Source: JAFDVL01 sp043736395
Lineage (GTDB): Bacteria; Acidobacteriota; Blastocatellia; RBC074
Assembly: GCA_043736395.1 (NCBI GenBank)
Contig: JAYTCQ010000227.1
Span: 1 to 13,791, forward strand
Direction of reading: 5' to 3'
Length of the DNA stretch: 13,791 bases
Program-made: the position numbers and the translations under genes
Notes under the pieces: model-generated
What the model saw: only the letters and a program-made list of their open reading frames with translations
What the model was told of the DNA's origin: nothing
Database searches by the model: none
Shown: piece by piece, positions 7,839 to 13,783 of the stretch
Numbering within the stretch: position 1 is the first letter of the stretch
Layout of the letters: every line of letters begins with the position of its first letter

Positions 7839-7873
7839 TCTTAATTGGAGGTTCCTTTGCGGAACCTCCAATT
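7830..7873. repeat. Perfect 13-bp hairpin with an alternative 9-bp pairing
   Basis: AATTGGAGGTTCC at 7843-7855 and GGAACCTCCAATT at 7861-7873 form a perfect 13-bp stem around a 5-base loop. The loop-side bases CTTTGCGGA (7855-7863) also pair perfectly with TCCGCAAAG at 7830-7838, so the two stems exclude each other. On the plus strand an A-rich run follows; on the minus strand no T-tract follows. It is therefore not a standard terminator. Confidence 0.75.
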
Positions 7874-7958
7874 GAAAAAAATCATTATCAAGGTATTCAA
7901 TAGTCGTTGCGCAAAAATTATTGCCAAGCTGATGGCTCGAAACAGATCAACTATCAAA

Positions 7959-7985
7959 GCATTAACCTCAAGGCATTAACCTCAA
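7959..7985. repeat. 14-bp tandem repeat, two copies
   Basis: GCATTAACCTCAAG at 7959-7972 is followed directly by GCATTAACCTCAA at 7973-7985. On the minus strand each copy reads TTGAGGTTAATGC and so contains a GAGG that could act as a ribosome binding site. Whether this matters is unclear. Confidence 0.7.
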
Positions 7986-8003
7986 TTTTGAATGAGAATT
8001 AAC

Positions 8004-8105
8004 TCAGCTTTTTTTGTTATGTAACAGCGCGTAATAAAACAGCAAAATCACTGGCAGTAATAAAGGTGCATATAAAAGTATAGTCAGTAATTTTTCACCC
8101 CACAT
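8004..8105 (-). CDS. Candidate 33-residue single-pass membrane microprotein
   Basis: This short frame lies on the minus strand in an otherwise gene-free stretch. It starts with ATG at 8105-8103, has 33 sense codons and stops with TGA at 8006-8004. A strong Shine-Dalgarno sequence, AAGGAAG (8113-8119), sits 7 bases before the ATG. The peptide begins MWGEKLLTILLYAPLLLPVI, continues as one hydrophobic helix through LLFYYALL, and ends in the basic tail HNKKS, suggesting a cytoplasmic C-terminus. The size and layout recall CydX/KdpF-type small subunits and type I toxin peptides, but no diagnostic motif of either is present and no partner operon is nearby. It lies downstream, in the same orientation, of the XRE locus, separated from it by the 8179-8239 palindrome. 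A chance frame in T-rich sequence remains possible. Confidence 0.45.
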   Translation of the reverse strand: MWGEKLLTILLYAPLLLPVILLFYYALLHNKKS

Positions 8106-8178
8106 AAATCAACTTCCTTGAAATGCCAATCTGGCGAAAATAATTTTCGGCAATTTTTTAGAAATTATTTTGACGTAA

Positions 8179-8239
8179 GAGGTAAACGGTACACGAGTCA
8201 AGAGCTTGCCGGATACTCAATCCGTGTACCGTTTACCTC
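8179..8239. repeat. Perfect 17-bp inverted repeat
   Basis: GAGGTAAACGGTACACG at 8179-8195 and CGTGTACCGTTTACCTC at 8223-8239 are exact reverse complements around a 27-base spacer, which contains a further GAGT/ACTC pair. No T-tract directly follows on either strand; the T6 run at 8253-8258 is 13 bases beyond the right arm. It separates the XRE locus from the microprotein frame. It may be a mobile-element relic, a recombination or binding site, or an RNA-stabilising hairpin. Confidence 0.8.
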
Positions 8240-8330
8240 GGCATACTTGCTGTTTTTTGGGTTGTTCAGCGTGAACCAAGCAAAACCTTAAAAACCTACA
8301 AGCATACTTCCGGGGGTGAGTGGGGACACC

Positions 8331-8609
8331 TTATTTATCTACCTTCGGAATCTGATCATCCAAGACCTGATCTTTAGGCAAACCATCACAAGGTGGGGGA
8401 CTAGGGGAGACCTGATCAACAACCTGTGTCACGTGATAACGAATTCTCTGAAGCGCCAGTTCGTGTTGTGGCTTCTTACTGCCAGCACTCAACACATACT
8501 TAATCGAATACAAGTCCAATTCACCAGAATCATCTAACGGCGTTTCGATTGACGGCACTGACCGGATAGGTTGTTGCATAAGTACGAAGATAGATGGTCG
8601 AACGATCAA
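8331..8609 (-). CDS. Unrecognised reading frame overlapping the XRE gene; probable C-terminal part
   Basis: This minus-strand frame overlaps the end of the XRE-like gene by 80 bases and lies in the +1 frame relative to it. Starting at a TTG (8609) it encodes 92 residues; from the first ATG (8579) it encodes 82. Neither start has a visible Shine-Dalgarno site. The composition is protein-like: DDSGELDLYSIKYVLSAGSK is followed by a helix-like PQHELALQRIRYHVTQ, a SPSPPP linker and an acidic/basic tail DQIPKVDK. I recognise no family. The simplest reading is that it is the C-terminal half of the regulator, put out of frame by one base. A separate overlapping gene or programmed frameshift is also possible. 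The antisense frame on the plus strand is less protein-like. Confidence 0.45.
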   Translation of the reverse strand: MIVRPSIFVLMQQPIRSVPSIETPLDDSGELDLYSIKYVLSAGSKKPQHELALQRIRYHVTQVVDQVSPSPPPCDGLPKDQVLDDQIPKVDK

Positions 8610-8865
8610 TCGTTACTGCCTGCCATAAATCCTGGATCATAAATCCCTGCATGCAGCGCGAATTAATTGCCTGACCAATTTTGTAACAAATATCAAAGCT
8701 GGGAACTTCGTTCCCCTCACTTTCCAATGTTTCAAGTAAACCAAGCGGAAGTCGTGTTAAATCCGCTAAGTCTGAAAGACTAAGACCTGCTTTTTTTCTT
8801 TTTTCAGCCAAAACCTGACTAAATTGCGTTTTATTCAGCTTTCTCGAAAAGGCTGTCGTGTTCAT
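8530..8865 (-). CDS. XRE-family helix-turn-helix regulator, possibly frameshifted at its C-terminus
   Basis: Using the ATG at 8865 the product is 111 residues. This ATG is chosen over two upstream in-frame ATGs (8892, 8880) because GGAG lies 9 bases before it. Residues 16-70 form a Cro/C1-type HTH domain: SQVLAEKRKKAGLSLSDLAD gives the first helices, and LTRLPLGLLETLESEGNEVP plus FDICYKIGQAI give the recognition helix and cap. It probably binds DNA as a dimer. After about residue 100 the frame ends at AGA-TGA (NRNAV-R-stop), while a coding-like frame continues in +1 to 8331. A +1 shift in the overlap would give one protein of roughly 170-190 residues. A perfect 16-bp inverted repeat starts just upstream of the gene and may be its operator. 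Confidence 0.7.
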   Translation of the reverse strand: MNTTAFSRKLNKTQFSQVLAEKRKKAGLSLSDLADLTRLPLGLLETLESEGNEVPSFDICYKIGQAINSRCMQGFMIQDLWQAVTIDRSTIYLRTYATTYPVSAVNRNAVR

Positions 8866-8886
8866 CTGGGGGATCTCCATTGATAA

Positions 8887-9032
8887 GGTCATTAACGAAT
8901 CACCCAGTGATGTGAAACTATCGTAAACAGAGGCTTACCGGAGAAAATAGATTAAAAAAATATTTCTTAACCTAATCCTGAAAATCCCGCTTAACCCTCT
9001 AAGCTTATTCAAGTTTTGATTCGTTAATGACC
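8887..9032. promoter_or_regulatory. Perfect 16-bp inverted repeat upstream of the XRE gene
   Basis: GGTCATTAACGAATCA at 8887-8902 and TGATTCGTTAATGACC at 9017-9032 are exact reverse complements separated by 114 bases. They lie immediately upstream of the chosen XRE start and bracket the region where its promoter should be. Paired sites at this distance could support repressor binding and looping. Ends of a small mobile element are an alternative. Confidence 0.55.
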
Positions 9033-9052
9033 GACTCGATTTCAATTTTTTA

Positions 9053-9126
9053 GCGATTACCCTTAATACTCAAAAAAGTAGAAAATTGTGCGACTGCCAC
9101 TTGGTTTGTTTACTATGGGTAATCGC
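9053..9126. repeat. 10-bp inverted repeat next to the XRE upstream region
   Basis: GCGATTACCC at 9053-9062 and GGGTAATCGC at 9117-9126 are exact reverse complements 54 bases apart, lying just outside the 16-bp repeat. The arms are short enough that chance cannot be excluded. Confidence 0.4.
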
Positions 9127-9651
9127 CCCTTAAGCCTTCGCTAAACATAAGTGCAATGAACGTGCCACAAGTAAAAATGACTTATAATTTTCTGACATCA
9201 CCCCGCTAAGTACTTACTGTAAAAAGACTTATCATTTATTCTGCACTTTATACCCCTTGTGTCCTGAGTTAGTTATGTTACAAAATAAGAGTAGAAACTA
9301 CCCTGGAATTCGGTACTTTTATTCAGAAGGTACAGTTAAACTATTTAAAATTAATAACTTATGCGAACTATGAGAATTTTATGCAAATTTTGAGTCAAAT
9401 AACTGTGAAGGGTACAAGCTACACTTTATGGCTTTTGGATCATAAATTTAGAAAACATTTATCAAATTAAAATCATATTCGGCCTTATTCATCTCTAAAT
9501 ATGAAGATGTTGTTATAAATTAAACTGTCGTTGTAAATACCTTCATTTTACAAAACAATTTTTTTGGCAAATCATCTGCTGGCTGGAAATAGATGAATGG
9601 TTTAGATTTTATTGGTGATTGACTTATGACGTTACATCCATGAGAGATGAA

Positions 9652-9765
9652 TTAATCGTATTTGTTCTTTATGAGTTCTTCATTGATCCGCTGCTGTTCG
9701 AATGCCATACGAAGCAATATTTTGAATTCAGGTTGACTGTTTTGCGGCTGATTATGGACTTTTGG
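9652..9765 (-). pseudogene. Possible C-terminal remnant of a decayed gene
   Basis: On the minus strand 37 sense codons run without a stop to a TAA at 9654-9652 and read like a protein C-terminus: a linker HNQPQNSQPEF followed by a helix-like KILLRMAFEQQRINEELIKN. The same frame upstream still looks protein-like (LSGDIKIKH, then IVNKSLK) but is cut by three stop codons before 9830. There is no good start or ribosome binding site. I do not recognise the family. The evidence is composition only, so chance remains a real alternative. Confidence 0.25.
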
Positions 9766-9837
9766 TCATTCTTATTTCAGACTCTTATTGACGATTTAAT
9801 GTTTGATTTTGATATCTCCAGATAATTTATAAAAATC

Positions 9838-10575
9838 ATGACCAAGTTCAGTGCAAAACCTAATGAGACTGTTAATTTTTCTCAGGAAGAAAAAATTGAG
9901 AACATCTTCTCTGAAGTTTTCAGGCAAATTTCAAGGCGCAACGAAAAGCTTAGTCTTACATTTTATCCTTTTGCCGGACTGAGTCACACCATTCGGATTC
10001 GCAACCAACAAGTGCATGTCAGGATTTCAGATTTATTGACAGAGGCTCCTGATGCCGTTTACACCGCTTTGGCACATATTCTGATTCGCAAATTATTAAG
10101 GCTCAAACCTAACCAAGAGGCGGAAGGTATTTATCGCCAATTTTCTCAACTTCCGGAAGTTCGAGAATCTTCGGATCAAGCCAGGCAAGCCAGAGGGCGT
10201 AAAATATTAACTGGGTCTGCGGGTAAAAACTATAATCTGGTACCGATGTTTTTTCGGCTAAATGAGGAATATTTTGATCTAACCCTGACAAGGCCTGTTC
10301 TGAGCTGGAGCACACGCCGCACCAAACGAATTCTTGGACAATACGACGCTTCTCACGATTGCATTGTCATCAGCCGTTCGCTGGATTCTATTCATGTTCC
10401 GGCCTATGTCGTAGAGTTTGTCCTTTATCACGAAATGCTTCATATCAAACATCAGACCAGCATTATTAATGGACGCCGACGAATGCATACACCGGCTTTT
10501 CGGGCTGATGAGAAACAATTTACGTTTTATGAGCAGGCCGAGAAATGGATCGAAAATTTTGCCCGACGCAGATGA
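9838..10575 (+). CDS. SprT-like zinc metalloprotease-fold protein
   Basis: This 245-residue cytoplasmic protein has no signal peptide or membrane segment. The C-terminal 100 residues carry the zinc-site signature of SprT-like/zincin proteins: HEMLH at 198-202 inside VEFVLYHEMLHIKHQ, and a third ligand His217 in RMHTPAFRADEKQF, matching the SprT pattern of a downstream HxxxF motif. Strand-rich WSTRRTKRILGQYDASHDCI (157-176), where SprT-type proteins have W-x-x-R-x-x-R-x-LG, precedes it. The N-terminal part (about 20-105) is helical and unassigned. Relatives include Spartan, which cleaves DNA-protein crosslinks, but bacterial members are poorly characterised, so the substrate is inferred at best. 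An in-frame stop at 9823-9825 fixes the start at 9838. No Shine-Dalgarno site precedes it, and TAATTT at 9823-9828 could be a -10 element of a leaderless transcript. Confidence 0.85.
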   Translation: MTKFSAKPNETVNFSQEEKIENIFSEVFRQISRRNEKLSLTFYPFAGLSHTIRIRNQQVHVRISDLLTEAPDAVYTALAHILIRKLLRLKPNQEAEGIYRQFSQLPEVRESSDQARQARGRKILTGSAGKNYNLVPMFFRLNEEYFDLTLTRPVLSWSTRRTKRILGQYDASHDCIVISRSLDSIHVPAYVVEFVLYHEMLHIKHQTSIINGRRRMHTPAFRADEKQFTFYEQAEKWIENFARRR

Positions 10576-10588
10576 TTGAATTTGTATC

Positions 10589-10618
10589 TCGACAATGACA
10601 GCGAATCGCCATTATAAT
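10589..10618 (+). promoter_or_regulatory. Near-consensus sigma70-type promoter
   Basis: TCGACA at 10589-10594 (5 of 6 to TTGACA) and a perfect TATAAT at 10613-10618 are 18 bases apart. This places the transcription start near 10625 and points to the secreted protein gene at 10787. This is the best promoter-like sequence seen in the window. It begins 14 bases after the SprT-like gene stop. Confidence 0.65.
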
Positions 10619-10786
10619 TCTGGTGAGTTGAAATTTTTGCATTCCCTTTTGCCGAAGTCATTTGAGTCGCCTCAGATAAGCACTCAAATTGTCATCAATT
10701 CGATTTCTCGTTAGTTTAAAATTTTGAGGAACGACCTCTCTAAATGACAATTCAGCTCCCCCTTTCATTAAAGAATCAGGAGAATT
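10619..10786 (+). promoter_or_regulatory. Long 5' leader of the secreted protein gene
   Basis: If the promoter at 10589-10618 is used, the mRNA has about 160 untranslated bases. It contains an 8-bp stem (ATTTGAGT at 10660-10667 with ACTCAAAT at 10682-10689) and a competing 9-bp pairing (AATTGTCAT at 10687-10695 with ATGACAATT at 10744-10752) that overlaps the first stem by three bases. The ribosome binding site AGGAG (10778-10782) follows. No known riboswitch consensus was recognised. Confidence 0.35.
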
Positions 10787-12613
10787 ATGGCGAATAAAAC
10801 CTTTATGAAGACTCAACAAATATTCATCACAGCACTATTTCTTTTCACTCTGGCACTCTCGGCAATGGCACAAAACGTTGCCGTCGTTAATGCTGCCAGC
10901 TATGCCCAAAACGGAGGCACAGGCACAACAACGGGCAGCGGAATTGTCACGCCCGACGGCATCGCTTCCGCTTTCGGCGCCTTTACGATCACAGCAGGGC
11001 AACCCTTTTACTCAGCTACACCGGGACAGGCATTACCGAAAATATTAGGCGGAGTAAAAGTCACGATCAATGGCACAGATGCCGACCTATTATTTGTTGG
11101 AACTGGTCAAATTAACTTTATCATTCCAACAAATGCTCCAACCGGAGCGGTTCAAACTATTACAGTCACCAATGCCACTGGCCCAGCTTCGACTGGATTA
11201 GTCCGCATTGAAACCTTCGCGCCCGGCGTCTTCTCTGTCACAGCAGACGGTAGAGGAATTGCTGCCGCGAACTGGACTCCAAATGGAGTTCAACCCTATC
11301 CACCTGTCGCCGATTTCACCAACGGTGCCTGGGTAGCACGGGATTTAAGCGCTGGAACCAAAACCAGCCCATCATTCCTTATTTTATACGCAACTGGAGT
11401 TAGAAAAAGAGCGGCGCTGGGAAATGTTGCGGTTAGCATACAAGGAGTTCCCTGTCAGGTTGATTATGCCGGCCCGCAAGGTTTTTTTGTTGGGTTAGAT
11501 CAACTTAACGTCGTTATTCCTCCTGAACTCGCAGGACTGGGAGTGCTCAATGTACGAGTTGATATTACTGAAAACACGACCACTCGCGCTTCAAATGTAG
11601 TGACTATTAAGCTAGGTGGGGCCCTGCCCAACCTCAACATTATTAAGACCCTTAGCCTCGCGGGTGAGACAGTGGCTGGTGAGTTGACAATTACAGATAG
11701 TGTGGAGCAAGACTCTGTGAGTAAAAATTTGTACTTTATTGATGTATACAGTTTTACGACCGTACAGCCCAATACGAGTATTGCAATTGATTTACGAGGC
11801 GATCCTACGGTTACAAATCCTCTTGATACGACTGTGATCGTTCGCAAGGTTCAGCCGAATGGAACACAGCCATTCTTTGGAGCAGACGATCAAGGGGGGA
11901 GATTCGGTTCAACCGCAGCCAATCCAATCGGAAGGGATAACTCACTTTATGTAACTGTCTTGCCAGAAGCGAGTGAGTACTGGGTTTTTGTCACCAGTGC
12001 TGACGTTCGGCCTATTGGTGGCATTAATGGGCAGGATCGCGGCAAATATACGTTAAAATTCCAGGCTAATCTTGTAACTCCTCTGGTTTATGGTCAAACC
12101 ATCAACAATGGCAACATTTCCAATGCTACCAAAATTCAGACACAAGCTGGAGCATATATTGATGCATATTCGTTTACCGGAACTGAGGGGGATTTTGTTC
12201 AGATTCGTATGACTTCAACAGTATTCAATTCATTCTTAATTCTTGCTGATCGTGACGGGGATGAATTGGCGACTGATGAAAATTCAGGCGGGGGACTAAA
12301 CGCTCAAATCGGTACAGCAACTACACCTCAGAGGTTACCAGTTGATACCTCATTACCTCAGACCAGGACTTTTATTATTCTAGCTTCTCCAATAGACAAT
12401 AATGTTGTTGGAAGCTATACGTTGTCACTAAGTAAGGTAGCTGGATTTGCAGAAGCACAACCTGAAGTTACGGCGGAGATTTTAACGCATGAACGCGATC
12501 CTGCAAACTTTACCGGGCGACGTGCGAATACTGCTTCACGAAGTGCAATATACCGCAAAGCTGTCAGCCGTGATGTTCTGCTGGAAATGCTCAAACAGCA
12601 GGAACAACAGTAA
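10787..12613 (+). CDS. Secreted TIGR03437-type ('Solibacter') protein with C-terminal PPC-like beta domains
   Basis: This 608-residue exported protein starts with a signal peptide (MKTQQIFITALFLFTLALSAMAQ, residues 7-29; cut near AMA/Q or AQ/N). Residues about 32-275 match the TIGR03437 extracellular family: VVNAASYAQNG, IASAFGAFT, VTINGTDADLLFVGTGQINF, IETFAPGVFSVTADGRGIAA, FLILYATGVR, and GLDQLNVVIPPELAGLGVLN. The rest, about 285-430 and 433-556, looks like two bacterial pre-peptidase C-terminal (PPC)-type beta-sandwiches: IDVYSFT, NSLYVTVLPEASEYWVFV, IDAYSFTGTEGDFVQIRMTS and GSYTLSLSK. A charged tail (TGRRANTASRSAIYRKAVSR) ends it. No protease or other catalytic domain is present, so it may be a binding or surface-matrix protein. 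AGGAG lies only 4 bases before the ATG. A promoter and a terminator frame it as a single-gene unit. Confidence 0.9.
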   Translation: MANKTFMKTQQIFITALFLFTLALSAMAQNVAVVNAASYAQNGGTGTTTGSGIVTPDGIASAFGAFTITAGQPFYSATPGQALPKILGGVKVTINGTDADLLFVGTGQINFIIPTNAPTGAVQTITVTNATGPASTGLVRIETFAPGVFSVTADGRGIAAANWTPNGVQPYPPVADFTNGAWVARDLSAGTKTSPSFLILYATGVRKRAALGNVAVSIQGVPCQVDYAGPQGFFVGLDQLNVVIPPELAGLGVLNVRVDITENTTTRASNVVTIKLGGALPNLNIIKTLSLAGETVAGELTITDSVEQDSVSKNLYFIDVYSFTTVQPNTSIAIDLRGDPTVTNPLDTTVIVRKVQPNGTQPFFGADDQGGRFGSTAANPIGRDNSLYVTVLPEASEYWVFVTSADVRPIGGINGQDRGKYTLKFQANLVTPLVYGQTINNGNISNATKIQTQAGAYIDAYSFTGTEGDFVQIRMTSTVFNSFLILADRDGDELATDENSGGGLNAQIGTATTPQRLPVDTSLPQTRTFIILASPIDNNVVGSYTLSLSKVAGFAEAQPEVTAEILTHERDPANFTGRRANTASRSAIYRKAVSRDVLLEMLKQQEQQ

Positions 12614-12630
12614 GCAAAACTTAGTTATGA

Positions 12631-12667
12631 ATGGCGGAGAGCGGCAACGCTTCTCCGCCATTTTTTT
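12631..12667 (+). terminator. Intrinsic terminator of the secreted protein gene
   Basis: ATGGCGGAGAGCG (12631-12643) pairs with CGCTTCTCCGCCAT (12648-12661) with one bulged base, closed by a GCAA tetraloop of the GNRA class. Seven T residues follow (12661-12667). This is a canonical rho-independent terminator 17 bases after the stop at 12613. It ends three bases before the glycosyltransferase ATG. Confidence 0.92.
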
Positions 12668-12670
12668 ATT

Positions 12671-13783
12671 ATGCACATTGGAATTGACGCACATGCCATC
12701 GGCGCTCAGCAGGGTGGCAACGAAACCTACATTCGCAACCTTATTTCAGCCCTTGCCGAAATAGATCAATCCAATCAATACACACTTTATTTTTGTCAGT
12801 CTCAGGCGGCTGAAGAGTGGCGAAACCGCTTTGCAAATTTTGCTGTCAGGTTGTTGCCAGCGCCGACCCCGTTGATTCGCGTCCCTGTCTCGTTGGATTT
12901 TGAACTGCGCAAACGTCCCGTAGACGTTTTACATGTGCAATTTACCGCGCCTTTATTTTGTCCCGCTCCAATTGTGACAACAATTCATGATTTAGCCTTT
13001 GAGCATTATCCAGAAACCTTTACGCGACGTGGACGAATGCAACTGAAACTGACCGTTCGCAACACTACGCGCCGCGCCGCGCACATCCTGACAGTGTCTG
13101 AATTTTCGCGGCAGGATATTATCAAGACATACCGCGTCGCTCCTGAAAAAATAAAGGTGACGCATAACGGCTACGATGAAATTTTTTGTCCGAATCTTTC
13201 TGCGCCGGATGAATCATCACTGATCAAAAAAAAGTTTGGAATCTCGCGTGAATATTTGTTAGCACTGGGAAGTTTGCAACCTAGAAAAAATTTAATTCGC
13301 TTGCTTCGCGCTTACACAACTCTCAGAAAAAATCATCCTGATTTTCGGCATCAAATGGTGATCGTCGGGCGTCGCTTATGGCTGACAAATGATATTATGC
13401 GGCAGGTGCAAAATCACGAATTTGTGGATGATATTATTCTGACGGGTTACGCCGAAGATCAGGATTTACCGGCGCTCTATCGCTCGGCTACGGCATTGGT
13501 TTATCCTTCCCTTTTTGAAGGATTCGGCTTGCCTCCGCTGGAAGCGATGGCGTGCGGAACTCCGGTGATTACCAGCAATAATTCCAGCCTTCCTGAAGTT
13601 GTTGGCGAAGCTGGAATACTGGTGAACGCGCTGGATGAAAACAGTATCAGTCAGGCAATTTTGCAGGTGTGTTCGGATGTGGGGCTACAAAGCAGATTAA
13701 GCAAAGCAGGTCTGGAACGTGCGAAAATTTTTAGTTGGCGTGAAGCAGCGCGCCAAACATTAGCGGTTTATCAATCAAGGTAA
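12671..13783 (+). CDS. GT4-family glycosyltransferase
   Basis: This 370-residue cytoplasmic or membrane-peripheral enzyme has a GT-B fold and transfers a sugar from a nucleotide sugar, probably in polysaccharide or glycolipid assembly. The N-terminus MHIGIDAHAIGAQQGGNETY is the typical first strand and glycine-rich loop. HVQFTAP and TTIHDLAFEHYPETF (103-117) follow, then VSEFSRQDI (142-150) and the interdomain GYDEIFCP. The C-terminal domain has LALGSLQPRKNLIRLLRAY (197-215) with the donor-phosphate Arg205/Lys206, and the EX7E motif Glu283-Glu291 in YPSLFEGFGLPPLEAMACGTPV. It is full length with a TAA at 13781-13783. The conserved N-terminus fixes the start, yet there is no Shine-Dalgarno site and a terminator T-tract ends three bases upstream. 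Donor and acceptor sugars cannot be read from the sequence. Confidence 0.93.
   Translation: MHIGIDAHAIGAQQGGNETYIRNLISALAEIDQSNQYTLYFCQSQAAEEWRNRFANFAVRLLPAPTPLIRVPVSLDFELRKRPVDVLHVQFTAPLFCPAPIVTTIHDLAFEHYPETFTRRGRMQLKLTVRNTTRRAAHILTVSEFSRQDIIKTYRVAPEKIKVTHNGYDEIFCPNLSAPDESSLIKKKFGISREYLLALGSLQPRKNLIRLLRAYTTLRKNHPDFRHQMVIVGRRLWLTNDIMRQVQNHEFVDDIILTGYAEDQDLPALYRSATALVYPSLFEGFGLPPLEAMACGTPVITSNNSSLPEVVGEAGILVNALDENSISQAILQVCSDVGLQSRLSKAGLERAKIFSWREAARQTLAVYQSR

Larger units (their letters stand above)
8893..9837. other. AT-rich gene-poor stretch
   Basis: About 945 bases lie between the XRE gene and the SprT-like gene with no convincing intact gene. Base composition drops sharply: three 60-base blocks counted by hand between 9241 and 9480 have 22-35% G+C, against 42-63% for two blocks in the upstream operon. 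The contents are the XRE upstream inverted repeats (to 9126), short imperfect direct repeats (ACTTATAATTTTCTG near 9180 and ACTTATCATTTATTCTG near 9227), and a possible minus-strand gene remnant at 9652-9765. Only very short frames occur between 9130 and 9600. It could be a former insertion, a degraded gene or a long regulatory spacer. Confidence 0.6.

Noticed and set aside
7993..8015. TGAG/CTCA stem followed by T7 as an intrinsic terminator
   Set aside because: The stem is only 4 bp, and on the minus strand this stretch is the lysine-coding end of the microprotein frame.
7595..8239. CRISPR array or integron attC sites
   Set aside because: The repeats are inverted and unrelated to one another, not regularly spaced direct repeats; no cas, integrase or attC core-site motifs were seen.
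8316..8537. 73-codon plus-strand frame with a GTG start
   Set aside because: It is antisense to the more protein-like minus-strand frame that continues the XRE locus, and no Shine-Dalgarno site is at the usual spacing.
9619..9825. 68-codon plus-strand frame upstream of the SprT-like gene
   Set aside because: TTG start, no ribosome binding site, and a Phe/Leu/Ile-rich composition expected from AT-rich DNA; the opposite strand looks more protein-like at its end.
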